NCBI GenBank assembly: GCA_023853785.1
Contig: JAJIRX010000622.1
Location: 1,054,001-1,118,000 of the forward strand
Length of the DNA: 64,000 nt
Direction of reading: 5' to 3'
Source of the DNA: Psilocybe azurescens
Lineage: Eukaryota > Basidiomycota > Agaricomycetes > Agaricales > Agrocybaceae
Both the position numbers and the translations under genes were made by a program. The notes beneath the pieces were generated by a model. The model was not told the origin of the DNA and did not search any database. It was given only the letters and a program-made list of their open reading frames with translations. Positions 1 to 14,610 of this stretch are shown piece by piece (position 1 is the stretch's first letter; each line of letters begins with the position of its first letter).

Positions 1-445
1 CATCCTGAAAGCCTCAGCAAACTTAGAAAGGTGGGAGCGGGTGAAGTGGGGGTGGGTAGATCTTGACAGGACGGAGAGAGTAACGGTGAGTGACCTTCTT
101 AGGATCCGGGCACCCAGATTCATATCTAGAAACAACATCAGTGGCTCATTACTATTGTATGGAGGGAGGGTCCCAACGCACAAGAAGAGAAATCTGGCTG
201 CACAGAAAACTTGAGAGTGCAGATGGTGGTAATAGATGAAGGTGTGAGAGAAGGAGATAAGTGGCTGGAGGAGTCAGTAAGTGTGTATTTGGCGGTGTGT
301 GGTCAATCAGTAACCTGAAGGAATGACTTGTTTTTCCACAGGTTGTGGACGACACGGAGTGGCGGGGTATAAAACCTCGATATTTCCGGTCTAATTGACC
401 TCGATCGAGCACCGGAGCCAGTGTCCCAAGGATTCGGGAGACCAT
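1..445 (-). other. Possible 5' portion of a minus-strand gene, incomplete at window edge
   Basis: A short minus-strand reading frame begins near 445 (MVSRILGTLAPVLDRG...) and runs to about 316. A good acceptor (TTGTTTCTAG) lies at about 136, followed by open sequence toward the window edge. The linking intron would be about 180 nt, long for this genome, and the downstream frame is ambiguous: one frame closes near base 30 and another stays open. No domain is recognisable. It may equally be a non-coding upstream region of the SelO gene. Confidence 0.2.
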
Positions 446-1040
446 GATGGCTGTGTCAAAAAGAAGGGGGAAATCAGAAGAACAAAGCGAGTGAAATACC
501 ATAGTTGGACTGGCTCTAATCTAAGCGCGCGTTCAGAGAAGGGTCCGCCATGTGACGCCTGTCCTTGTCGGGAAGGAAGTAAATGGACGTTCGCGGGCCT
601 TTGTGGTCAAAGCATTTTTGTTCCTAGATGATATATGAAGCGCAAAAACACAAGGCGCAAGTACAAAAAGGGAGGACGATATTTGTCCGACGCGGTAAAA
701 CAAGAGAAACGCGACTATCTGCTGGCAGAGAGACCTATTGTCATGATTTGTGGGCGGGTATTGGCATATTGTGCTCTGTGCAGACAAAAGTACACATGAT
801 TGTCAAGACGTAGATGGCGCCGGCGAGATAGAATTATTTCCGAATTAATGAGAATAATAAAACAAGCAAATTGGTCGCTTGTGTGCAACTGTGGATGGAA
901 GCAAAATGTACTCGGACGCGATTGTGATTGTATATTTAGAATGGACCCATCAAAACGTGACCTCTGAAGATCTGACAAATGACGTCTTATTCTCACCTGC
1001 AATAAGTTAACTAGCCGATAAGTTAAAGTCAGCTCGAGTC
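446..1040. other. Intergenic region upstream of SelO
   Basis: About 600 bases with only short frames that stop often and show no recognisable protein. It should contain the SelO promoter. I see no clear TATA element close to the SelO start, no repeat and no RNA gene. Confidence 0.4.
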
Positions 1041-3781
<2,741 letters not shown>

Positions 3782-4058
3782 ATCCAATCAGAAATGACAA
3801 TGTAATATAATACCAAGCAATCTATAATATCGTTCCGAACGGTTTCTCTGGCAGATGGAAGGAATCAGGTGAACATGTCTGCCAACAATGTACTTTCATT
3901 GGCATGGTTTCACTTTCATCAAGCTAAGTAGGAAAACTCAGAAGAACGAGCTGTTCATTTTAGTCCGTGTTACAAATATTTCCATTGGGTGCAGCAAGTT
4001 TGATAAAAGGAGACTATAAAAGCGTGGTATTGTATTTTGGAAATGCGACGTTGTAACT

Positions 4059-5863
4059 TTATGTCGAACTGCCAAATATCTGGTAACGCCTGCAAATGCT
4101 GGGGCCGACTTCGTCATATTGGGCTTTCGTGTGACAGGAAGTGTAGAAGTCGGGCTAGATAAGGTAAAACAAATCATATCAACGCGAGTTAAAAGATTGC
4201 AGCCGGGTCAAGTTACGTACCAAGGATGCTAAGAGCGAGCCACCGAACCACACAGCGTACCTGAAAGTAAGATATTTATGGACCAGGTCAGCCTTGAATC
4301 GCTACAGGAATAGGTACAAGCGGAAAAAAACGAACCGTTGGCGTTTGTGGGAGATGACGTCAACCTCGACACCCGAAGACTGAGGGGAAGGGGAAACCAA
4401 GTCAGTTCATCAAGATCGAGATAAATGGAGATTTGAGAAAATGTGACTACGCACCCTTTGCGCACTGCCGCTTGCTGTAACGCTTGCGTCCAATCTGCGA
4501 TCTACCAACTGTTTCAAGTCGCGTTTGAGACGAGTCCCAAAGTGCTGGAACATAGTAGACCCTCCAGAAAGAACGATGTTCTGAAAAGAAAACATTCAAT
4601 GAGCAAGAATATAATGAAAAAGAGCACATATTTTACCTTGTACAGTCCTCGACGAACATCAATAGGTGATTGTTGGATCACGTCATCGACAATTTGAGGA
4701 AGAGGTGTAAGGAAGTCAGAAGAGTAGATTTCAGGGTTGAAGAAAATCTCAGGGGCTAGGAAACGCTCATATCCGACATCGACGCCATATTTCTGAGGTG
4801 AGTATCAGTATGCATCCAGAATATATTCGAATAGGGGACATACTCTTCCGGTAACACTGTGCTCTCCCTCATATCGTTCAAAGAATTTATAAGGCTCTTC
4901 ATCGTACTTTCTAAACTCTCTGACGATATCCTGACAGACATAGCTGTAGTTCTCCTTGACCTTGCTTGCAACTCTCAGCTGATCTTCTGGAGGAACCTGG
5001 GCCATCTCTCCTCGCTCTCGCATAAGATTCAGCACGAATTGGGAGATATCGCGGCCAGCGATGGGGATGTGCTTGATCGCGCTTCCGATGACGTAGCCCT
5101 CGGCGCATGGAATAACGTGGGTGACACCATCGCCAGAGTCGATGACCGTACCAGTGAGCGTGCGGTCGGTGACACGATTGGAGGACCACGAGGCAGCGAG
5201 TGCGAGCACGGCTTGCACGGCAATATACAATCCTTTGATGTTGAATGATTCAAAGAAGATTTCTGCCGTCTGCTCTCTGTTCTCAGGAGGATTAAGGGGT
5301 GGTTCAGTCTGCAGAGATACCAGCCATGTTAGTAACCGCAGTCGATAGCTCTGGAACACCGAGACCTACGCACAAGAAGGAAGTAGTGGTCCTCCGGCTC
5401 TGCACGTAGATACTTGAAGATCGTCTGCTCCCAGTAGCGCTCCATGTGATCCCAGTTGTCAATCATTCCATGTCGAATGGGATAATGGACTCCATATCCA
5501 GGGGTCTTCGCGTTCGCAAGCGCCTCGTCTCCGATGAAGAAATCAAGGTCCTCAACACCCCGCTTGGACGCTAGATGGCCTGGTTTGCTTGGAACAGCTG
5601 GAGCACGAGAGGATTGAGATGCAGATCCACGCGTCGCTATTGCAGTTGGAAACACACTAATTCACAGATGATTCCGATATCAGCTTCGTCCTCAATGGAG
5701 CGATTTATGCATCGAGATGGAACGTACAATGAAGGATCAGAGTTTCCTGCGAAGCTTTATCACAGCAGTGAACACAATTATATTTCTCATTTGACAGAGT
5801 CACTTACCCCACTTTTGAGTATCCAGTACCATTATCGCAGATGATGGGGGCCAGGACGGACAT
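4059..5863 (-). CDS. ARP3: Actin-related protein 3 (Arp2/3 complex)
   Basis: Spliced minus-strand gene starting at [19 protein letters not shown]. Recognisable Arp3 segments follow: AGNSDPSF, the long FPTAIATRG to [15 protein letters not shown] stretch, [66 protein letters not shown], then [50 protein letters not shown] and the end [18 protein letters not shown]. Arp3 nucleates branched actin with Arp2 at endocytic patches and hyphal tips. The second intron (about 5655-5730) does not join in phase between NSDPSF and VFPT: two bases seem to be missing. All other junctions fit. The gene precedes the ATG17-like gene on the same strand by about 200 bases. Confidence 0.93.
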
Positions 5864-6070
5864 TGCTAATTATGAGGAACTGCGTACAGAGAATAATGGC
5901 TGCGAGTCAGGTCTATAATATTTGGTTCGGACCCCTGATCCAAACACTCGACCCCTGGATTCCCAACCTCTCGGATGCCAACTCGATGCATTTCTAAACA
6001 GATTTATGGATATCCTCCATATATAGATTGCTATTACAAGATGTTGTTATACAACCCGACTGCTCAATGC

Positions 6071-8222
6071 TCATTGACTTTCGTGTCCAAGTCTTAGAGC
6101 GTCAGAAGATCCAATCTTTTCCCTTGCCTAGTAGCGGGGAGAGATAGATTGTTAGTGAATGTGTGGTGCAAATATATCTCCGACATGGCTTACCTCCGCA
6201 AGAAGATCGCTGTCTATAGAGGGCAACACTTCTGGTATTGAGCCTTGCCATGGCACTATTTCCCATTTCGTTGGAGAATTTGCGACGTAGAGACAGAGAT
6301 CCAGGGGTAAACTGCCGCCGTATTCTTTGTTGAAGTGATCTCTGACGCGGTTCTCCTCTGAAAAGGCCAACATTAGATGTATCCTAAGATTTTGGATGGC
6401 AATATGTCAAGGTACCTTCTGTCATGGATTCCAAATGTTTCATCATTCCACTGACAATGTTCTCGGCCGCTTCCTGGTACTGTCTCCTGCGATCGATTTC
6501 AAGTAATAACTTGGTGAACGCCGTTCTGTATTCCACATATGGGACATGGAAAGTGCTTTGAAGGGCCGTCAGATGGTCATACAGTCGGATAATTTCTTCG
6601 TTGGCCTGGACCTTCGGGGAAAGGTTGAATGGATGCACTTGAAAGTCGATAAGCAAAAGAAAAAACCTTACTTCAAGCGTTTCTTGGGTATGCAGCATTT
6701 CACTCATAATTTCTCCCAGCTCATCTAGGTCGTCCAGAACAGTGTGGAGATGTTCTAAATCTTTCTCTAGACCACCTTTTGCTTTATTGAGCCGAGCACT
6801 GTTCCCAGAAAGAAAGTATCATCAGGTTAATCTTGAACGGCAGCAGACAAAGTACATACTGATATTCATCAATGACAGCCAAGCTCTCGTCTAGCTCACG
6901 CATAATGGTTGGCAGTTCCTCTGTATCGCGATTCATAACTAGAAGTCATGCCGGCTTCAGTGATGAGTACAACACAGCAGTACAACATATCGTATACCTT
7001 GTAAATCTTCGTCGCTGAAATCTTCGCCATTCTCAGAGTCCTTCAGAGCATCCGCCATCCCGTCGTAATGACTTGCAAGACTTTCTAGAAGAGATGCCAT
7101 CGAATTGACGAGATGCTCCTGTTCTATGACAATTTGTTGCGTCCGCTTGAGCGCATCAGGTTCATTGGGGTCGGAGAAAGGTAAAGAAGATTGGATTGTA
7201 TGAATGGTACGGGTAAGCGTTTCTGGATAGTCATCTGTCTTGCTGATTATTTCCTTTGGAAGGTCGGCGGACGCGGAAATCAGGCAGGAAAGTTGAAACG
7301 CACCTCTAATGCCGATCTATCGCTTTCAATGGTGTCTAGAACAATTTCAATAGCCTGGTCGTCCACAAAATCGCGCAGTGTCTTCCAGCGCCTTCTCTCT
7401 TCCTTGGTGCTTATCCGAGTTTCGGTGTGGTTTCGGTGCTTGGTTCGACCTTTGTCGTTAGTGTCATTGTGGCGTACGGAGCTATTTCTTCGAAGGGTGG
7501 CAGATGGTGACAGGGGAGATACAGGTGACCAAAGTTGGTTGTAATCGCTCGAAGACTCGTGATTTCTCTGGTTCTTCGGTGAGCTAGCGGTGAATCCAGT
7601 CTTGATCTTGCTATTCGATGAGAGCTGCTCGTTTTCTAAATCAGCCGAATGCTGGCTCCCGAACAGTGATGAGTCCGATGAGTGCTGGTGAAAATCTGGT
7701 GGAACAAGTTGTGCCCCCAATGATTCTAGAATGGCATCAAGGGAGTCGGTGTGTTGCGTTCGGGCAGAATCCCATTCCTATTGACGCGTCAGAGTTTTGG
7801 TTTTACATGTTTTAGAGGGCTATAAACACACGTTAACTTGTCTTGAGATATGTGCGCGCTTCTCCTCTATCGTTTTGGCGACACTGGCCGCCAGCTATAA
7901 TTGCAATACAACGTCAGAACGAAGAATAAAGAGAGCATAATGTGCTCACCTGCAGTTGTTCAACCACGGCTTCAACAACCCATCTTACTTTGGCGTCGAG
8001 TGCTAAGACATCAACAGCAGCTTGTGCCGACTCATTTGACGAAGAATGTGCCCTAGTGCAGAGCTGTTCGCCGTATTGAAGGGCTTTCTTTGATTGTACG
8101 ACTAGAGAGACGAAATGTGGCTGGTCCGTGACGTTCATAGTTGCTACGACTGGTGTTGCGGGAGCTGTGATTCGTCCTGCAGAGGGTGGGCTATATGCCA
8201 TTGGAGATTTGGACTGAGACAT
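6071..8222 (-). CDS. ATG17: Atg17-like autophagy scaffold (APG17 domain)
   Basis: Minus-strand gene with about eight introns, starting MSQSKSPMAYSPPSAG. The protein is a long, mostly helical coiled coil of about 500 residues with a Ser/Asn-rich insert near 7400-7650 (SPVSPLSPSATLRRNSS). The C-terminus carries the most family-like block: REHF-type helix VRDHFNKEYG followed by LPLDLCLYV and PTKWEIVPW, which resembles the end of the Apg17 domain in filamentous fungi. Atg17 scaffolds the Atg1 kinase complex at the phagophore assembly site. The last exon, after an intron ending CGCTACTAG, adds about 18 residues ending LGHESQ. Family assignment rests on overall pattern and the C-terminal block; another long coiled-coil protein is possible. 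Confidence 0.7.
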
Positions 8223-11140
8223 TTTGGCTCTGCCTCTATGGTTTACGACGAGAACCGCTGCCTCTCTAACCTAGGTCCCCAAAGTCAGGAGATAGTCCAT
8301 GTGAATGATTCATTGATGGCGTTGTGGGAAAGTTATACAGTTTATTTGGCAGCGAAACTCCAAATTCGGACCATCGGCTCTCAATCCGTGTTCACCTCAG
8401 CATCGCTTTCCAATGCCAATAAAGCGATACAGAAGTGCTCATTGGCGACGTTTCTACACTCTACTAATCAATGTAGGACCACCTTGAACGGATTCCAATC
8501 TCATAATTTCACAGGTGGTGACTTTAGTACCTAGAGGAAGAGTCAGTAGAGTAGTGATACGTCCAAGGCATATGTACTTACCAGGTTGGCATGCATGCAA
8601 CCAGGTTAACCGCGCTCAAAATCTCTCTTGCTACAGATTCAGTGGCACAGCGATATAACCTCTTCTTGCTTATCTTTAGTACCCTCCAGAAGTCGCAGCG
8701 GGATCTGATTTTAATGGGGACTAAGAGAAATGATGGTGGTAATCCTTTCGCCGACTTGCATCTAACAAGCCTGTTTGACTTGATGACTGGCAGCCAGATG
8801 AGGAATCTACTCCTCAGAGCGAGCTTATGGACAGGTGTTTGACAGGTGCTCTGAGGATTTAAATACGTGGCGCAGGTTGCTCGAAATTTTTGATTGCATC
8901 AGTGTGCTGTATCAACTTGAAGTGACCGGGATCCGAAAGGCTAGAATGAAAGGCAAAGAAACAAGATAAAAACTTAGTACTTAGGGCTTGCAGCAAGCTC
9001 AAAACAAATGGTAACTTACGCAAATCCGACGATGATGAATACATCTATTTTCTAATTTTTCAATTCATTTAAATGCGCCGTTCAAAACAGTATAAGCACT
9101 AAATTTTGGTTTGGCACGTACAGTCAAATCAGTCATCAACCTGGTCCAACGGGAAGGCGAACACTCACAAGCGCCCGGCAACTAAACTGATTAAGAGCCC
9201 GAAATTTAAAAGACTAACAAATGACGTAAATGAGCGTAAACAACAGAAATCCATTAAGTAATAAGGTATCGTCAGCATCACTCAGATGTCTTCAATCGAG
9301 TTTAGTTTATTTTCGGCCAGCTAGCCTTTTCCTTGTTACCTGAGACATAAATCACTTGGGAGAGTGTCAAGGTTCTGGACAGGTCCTTTACCCTCCCTTG
9401 TATACCTCGTTGCTCTCCTAGGTATATTTTGATGCTGGTTGGTCTAGCTGACCTTCTCTTATTTCTATCTTAAGATGCTGTCAGTCTCCTTTCCAAAAAC
9501 CCACCATCCTCACCCTATTGTAGTCTTTTACGCCGTTACCTCAGTTTGTGCAAAAACCCAAAATCAATAAAATTTGGGCTCTCGTGTCTGGTGGTTGACT
9601 GACGCGAGACTTTTAATAATCGCTATTTTTCGCTCTAACATTGGATTATATTCATCCCACATACTTTTCAGAATTTACCTGAGGTAATAATGTTGCACAT
9701 TGATTATTGAATAGGTTGAGCACAAATCCGGAATCGATTATCCTTTGTTTCAACTGATGAGGGCTGCTTTAGCTGATGGCGTGAGCTAAAGCTTCTAGTA
9801 GCTTCAGTACTTCATTGGCACTGGCAATGCCCATTGCAATGTAGGCATGACGTCACAGTATGCAAAAAAGGCGGCTATAAAGTCATCTCAGTCGTAATTA
9901 TTGTGTATTCTGTTGATATGGTAGAATTCAAAGCCCCAGTACGACTGACAGCGGCTGGCAACTGCATCATACGATACCAAACTAGTAATCACAAGGCATG
10001 AGTATTCTAAGTTCTTGTGAGTACACCGATGGGCACGGAAATTTTTTATTGAATAAGCTGGTTTGCATGCCCTGATCCAAGAAACAGCTTGAGAGTTGAG
10101 GCCTCTGAGGGGGGAAGTTGGTGGACGTCGGAAGGCTGCAGGCAGATCCGGGTTCTCACAGAATTATGCTTGGCCGACAATTTCAAAGCAGGATTGGACC
10201 TTTGCAACTCTTCTGAACAGTTCAAGTTGAAGTTTGGTCACGCTCGTCTGGGTTTCTCATCTGTGTCTTTGCTTTCTTCCTGTTCCGCGCTCATTCTGCT
10301 TCTTAACTGCCGAGACGTGCCTCGTTGTCTATTTCGAGGAAAAATCCGGACGATCTCTAACCGGCTTATCTTGCCTCGCCATTTGCTCGCCATTATGCCA
10401 TCACCTACTTACCTCAGATATTACAACAATGGTACTCCCTGTTCTACGCGCGGTGCCCAAAAGTTGTCTGTGATCGCTCCCACTTGAAGTTAAAAGGCTT
10501 CTGCAGCTGTCATTTTTGGAATTCTCATCCGGTTCAACCTATCCGCAAGCTGTCATTGTGCCTTCGTTATACTTCGCTGTTCTCGCGACAGTGAAAACTG
10601 CGCTTCTCCTCTGCAAATCATGATTATCTTCAGTCTGGATCATCTTTCTTGCTCTCCCAGATCTGGATGATGACATATCCGTTAAACGTTGACTTCCGGT
10701 CATGATTCTTCTATACTGCCAGGTTTCTGCGATAGTATTCTTTTTCTTGTATTTGTGCTTACATCCATGAATCTAAACTAATGTTGTTCTGATTCTTGAC
10801 TTAGTACGAGTGAGCTTTAAACTTTGAGGCGACTGACTCTACATACCTCGATAATACCCACCTGCGACTTTGATTGGCCCAAATCATGTATTTGTCGTAG
10901 ACTGGTCGATTTGCTCATGCCGCACTTCATGTGATCCTTTCGTCGGACTATTGACGTTGCCTCGGGCAGCGACCTTACTAGATGAAATCCCCTTCGGGTC
11001 TCTGGAGTCGCATATCAAAATAAGAACCTCTGTCTGTCCCATTGAAGAAGTAGGGATTAATCATCTGGTAGTCTCAAGGGCCGATTGCATCGTGCGTGCT
11101 ACACTTTCCAGTTCGTCAAGCTTTCCCATCCCTTGGGGCA
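8223..11140. other. Gene-poor region of about 2.9 kb
   Basis: AT-rich sequence dense in stops on both strands; no recognisable protein, tRNA or transposon. One credible structure is a minus-strand intron at about 8531-8585 (donor GTAAGTACAT, branch-like CTGAC, acceptor CTTCCTCTAG) upstream of the ATG17-like start. It would fit a 5' UTR intron of that gene. The rest (8.9-11.1 kb) holds nothing I can support. Confidence 0.45.
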
Positions 11141-11144
11141 TATG

Positions 11145-11152
11145 TATAAATA
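11145..11152 (+). promoter_or_regulatory. TATA box of the P450 gene
   Basis: TATAAATA about 80 bases upstream of the P450 ATG at 11226, in the expected position and orientation for a fungal core promoter. Support is by motif and position only. Confidence 0.45.
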
Positions 11153-11225
11153 TTTTCGCCATGGATCGTTTGAACAGTTAACAATCCCATAATCATTCGA
11201 ACTCTATCATCTATTCTACCCTGCA

Positions 11226-13813
11226 ATGTCAATCCATCTCTTTCAGACCTGCGCTTTATTTGTATCGTTTTGGCTCTTGCGGCGCCTATTCTTTAAGAAG
11301 TCGGTACTTGATAATATACCAGGACCGGCCTCAAAATCTTGGAAAGGTGAGATATCCACACACCGGTCATCTGTTATTTTTTCAATCTTTTTTGTAGGCG
11401 TATTCTCTAAGGTTTTCAATCCCAACGCGTGGAACTTCCACCGGGAAATAGCAGAGCGATGTGAGACACATGCTTTGATCTTTACCTCTGGCTAATCTGA
11501 ATCTGCCTACAAAGATGGAAGCGTTATCAAAATAAAAGCATTACTTGGGGTCCGTTCTTCTCATCGTTCTGTTCTATTACCGTTGACTAATGTACCAATC
11601 GACCAGGAGAATCAGCTTTACGTCTTCGATCCAAAGGCAATGCATCACATCATTGTGAAGGTGACGAACCTATCTTCGAGAAATTGCTGAAGAAAGACTA
11701 ACCTCATCAATGCTTAGGATCAATATTTGTATGAAGAAACGTCGGGATTCATAGAGTACGTTTCCTAGTTGAATTACATAGGACCATGTTATAGGCTCTC
11801 ATACATCTCTACTAGAGGTAACCGACTATTATTTGGCCATGGGCTTCTGGCCACCCTTGGTAAGCATGCTCTGAAAACGATCATCAGTGATCCAATCTTT
11901 AGTTACACCCTGAATTTATTCAGGAGAGCAGCATCGCAAGCAAAGAAAGATGTTAAATCCCGTTTTTTCCATCGCCCACATGCGCGAGATGGGTACGTCC
12001 CCTAGTTATTTTGGTAGCTCGCAGAAACTGATTGTCAAGAATTACTTACTCTAGTCCCTATATTCTATCAAGTTGCACATCAGTTCCGAAATACTCTCAT
12101 GAAACGGGTTCAAGACAGTCCACAAGAGGTGCATCCTTTTCCAGCAAACACGACGCCTACAAATCTCAAGCTGACGCGCGATTATTTGCCTTTCCTAGAT
12201 CGATTTTCTGAAATGGACGGCTCGACTTGCCTTAGAATTGGTGGCTCGAAGCGGACTAGGTCATTCATTTGACTCGTTGAATGAAGACGAGTCTCCTCAT
12301 CGATATGTTAGGTCTGCGAAGCAACTTTTGTGAGTCCCTACTTTCATAATTTCTCAATGTTTTAATCCAATAATGTTTCTTTCTTCAAGCCCTTTATCTT
12401 TTAAGTTCATTTTCCTTCGCACTTATTTTGTTTCGGCACTGGTCAAAATTGGAACCCCTAAGTTCCGACGAGCCGTATTGGATCTGATGCCATGGAAAGC
12501 TGCTCATCAGCTTCGGGATGTAATTGATGTTCTGCACCATACGTCCGTTGAGATACTGGAAGAAAAAAAAGAAAGCGCTGGCCAAAGGTGACGAGGCTAT
12601 TTCCAGGCAAATGAATGAAGGGAAGGATATCCTTAGTATCCTCAGTGCGTTAGAGTTTCTCCTCTAGTTTCGCCGGCGTCTACTAATAGATATATTCTTA
12701 GTGAGGGCCAATATGCAAGCTGAAGACACTGACAGGCTGACAGACGAGGAATTACTGGGACAGATGTCGTGAGTACCCAAATCTTGATCTACTTGTTTCG
12801 AATTATTTCGAAAATAGTCGTTTTTAGAACTTTGATTTTCGCCGCTATGGACACTACGTCCAGCGCATTGTCGCGAATTCTTCACCTCCTTTCAACACAC
12901 CCAAACGTCCAGGAGAAACTCCGTCAAGAAATAATTGAAGCCAGATCAGATCAAGGCGGAGGAGATTTATCGTACGACCAATTGGTCTCCCTTGCCATAC
13001 CTTGATGCCATATGCCGAGAGACACTTAGACTGTATGTTTTGTTTTTTTAACCGATTTAACTTATGAGAGTGACATCAGATTTTCAGGTACCCGCCATTT
13101 TCTACGGTTCAGAGAACGTAAGCCCTCCCAATCTTTCGGCTGGTATAGTAAGTTAAAACCCAAAATTGTATACATAGAACTCGGCAAGACGTAGTTCTAC
13201 CACTTTCTAAACCTATCAAAGGGCTAGACGGCAAAGAAATGACGGAAATACATATTCCGAACAATACAAACATCATAATTGGTATCATGGCCTCAAATCG
13301 CAATCCAGAACTATGGGGACCAGATTCCTATGAATGGAAGCCAGAACGATGGCTGGAGCCACTACCGGACTCAGTCGTTAACGCACACTTGCCAGGAATT
13401 TATTCAAACCTGTGAGCATTGTTTCGACGCAGTAATTTTGACAATCGCGTTGATCAAGTATACTGATCGAATACTTCAGGATGACTTTCCTTGGTGGTGG
13501 AAGGGCATGCATGTGAGTGTTAGTAAAACTTGTTTGCTCGGTTAAGACATTTATCATGTCAACCTGCTTGTCAGCGGATTCAAATTTTCTCAGTTAGAAA
13601 TGAGTAAGTGTATCAGTATATGTCCGTACAGTCCAATCTGACGCAGGCGGCATGTAATCAGAGGTCGCCCTGTCTCTGCTTGTTGAATCTTTCCGATTCT
13701 CGGCCACAGACAAGAATATAGTCTGGCAGATGAACACCATTGCCTCGCCAACTACATCTCGCATTGAGGATATTGGTCACAACCAACTTCCTCTCATTGT
13801 AGAGTTGGTCTAG
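11226..13813 (+). CDS. Cytochrome P450 monooxygenase, frame broken twice
   Basis: Highly interrupted gene with about a dozen introns. N-terminal hydrophobic anchor, then the Pro-rich NIPGPASKSW hinge, KMLNPVFSIAHM (C-helix region), I-helix AAMDTTSSAL, K-helix ETLRLYPPF, ERR-triad partner EWKPERWL, and heme loop FLGGGRACIGFKFS with the Cys thiolate ligand. It ends LPLIVELV at 13813. Microsomal P450s of this type oxidise hydrophobic metabolites or xenobiotics; the substrate cannot be told. Two breaks occur. A run of 8 A at 12563-12570 should be 7 to join EEKK to ALAKGDEA. One extra base near 12994 separates YDQLVSL from PYLDAICRETL. The rest, including all splice phases, is well preserved, so it is either a young pseudogene or an intact gene with sequence errors. 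Confidence 0.82.
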
Positions 13814-13968
13814 TAGCAATGCAAAGTATAGCAGCCTACCTCATGATTGCGAATGAATTCAAGAGATGATGTGGTTACATCGGACAAACTTAACAAGTAT
13901 AGTCAAGATTTTGTTCTGTTAAGTAATGGAGTAATTATTAAGTAAATACATGTGAAGGTAGAGCTAGC

Positions 13969-14225
13969 TCACAGTCCTTTGCGAATCTCGAACATGGTGG
14001 AGAAGAACTCGACGAGCTCCAGGTCAAGCGGCGAAACTAGACAAACTTCTTGAGTCCCATCCAAGCGCAATAATGATATCGTGGTGACCCTCCTTTAAGT
14101 GTCCCAAAGCAGCGATGGGCACGTAGCAGCTTTCATCTTCAGTCAAACTCTCGTTGTACCAGGGTTGTCTTTGCCTTGTAGTAAGACGCCTCGGAGATCA
14201 TCGCTTCTGAAATCAGATATTGTCA
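13969..14225 (-). pseudogene. Remnant of an unidentified protein, C-terminal part
   Basis: Minus-strand coding-like sequence spread over more than one frame: a stretch reading ESCYVPIAALGHLKEGHHD and IIIALGWDSR, then after a frame change DLELVEFFSTMFEIRKGL and a stop at 13969. The composition and regular residue pattern look like real protein, but I do not recognise the family and there is no complete frame. It lies just downstream of the Fic/Doc remnant on the same strand and may or may not have been part of it. Confidence 0.35.
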
Positions 14226-14230
14226 GCCCT

Positions 14231-14610
14231 TCACTTCTTTCCCTCGGCCCCCAAACCCATTTTCTCAGCCGCTACATGCATGTGTTGCTGCGCAATGTCC
14301 ACAGCGTACTCATAAGCCGCTCCAACAATCCTCTCATCTGCTAAGCCCGGGAGTCTCGTTGCACGTAAGGGACTACATCCTGTCTCGAAGGCGACATACT
14401 GGTGCGCTTGTTGCCATCCATGAACAGGTATCCTTTGATGATACCGTACGACACTGGCGGCAAAGTACGGCGCAGTTCTTTCGGGTTCATAGAACGAGAG
14501 ATGTAAAGGACGCCCCTGTGCCGATTCCAATTCATTATGCTTCACAACGACGGAGGGGTGGGATGGATGGTTTGGGCATTGATTCATTTGACATATTCGG
14601 GTGTAAATAA
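14231..14610 (-). pseudogene. Fic/Doc-domain remnant
   Basis: One minus-strand frame contains FYEPERTAPYFAAS and, further on, RLPGLADERIVGAAYEYA. The middle of the domain is in another frame and contains SYGIIKGYLFMDGNKRT. Together these follow the order of a Fic/Doc (death-on-curing) fold with its DGNKR signature. At least two compensating indels break it. The catalytic His and the following Pro of the usual HPFxDGN loop are replaced by Tyr and Leu, so even with an intact frame it should lack AMP- or phosphotransferase activity. The 5' part of the gene is not recognisable. Active relatives modify protein hydroxyl groups. Confidence 0.6.

Noticed and set aside
8115..8534. 139-codon plus-strand frame opposite the ATG17-like start
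   Set aside because: It is antisense to the coding sequence and its upstream region; composition is not protein-like and there is no homologous pattern.
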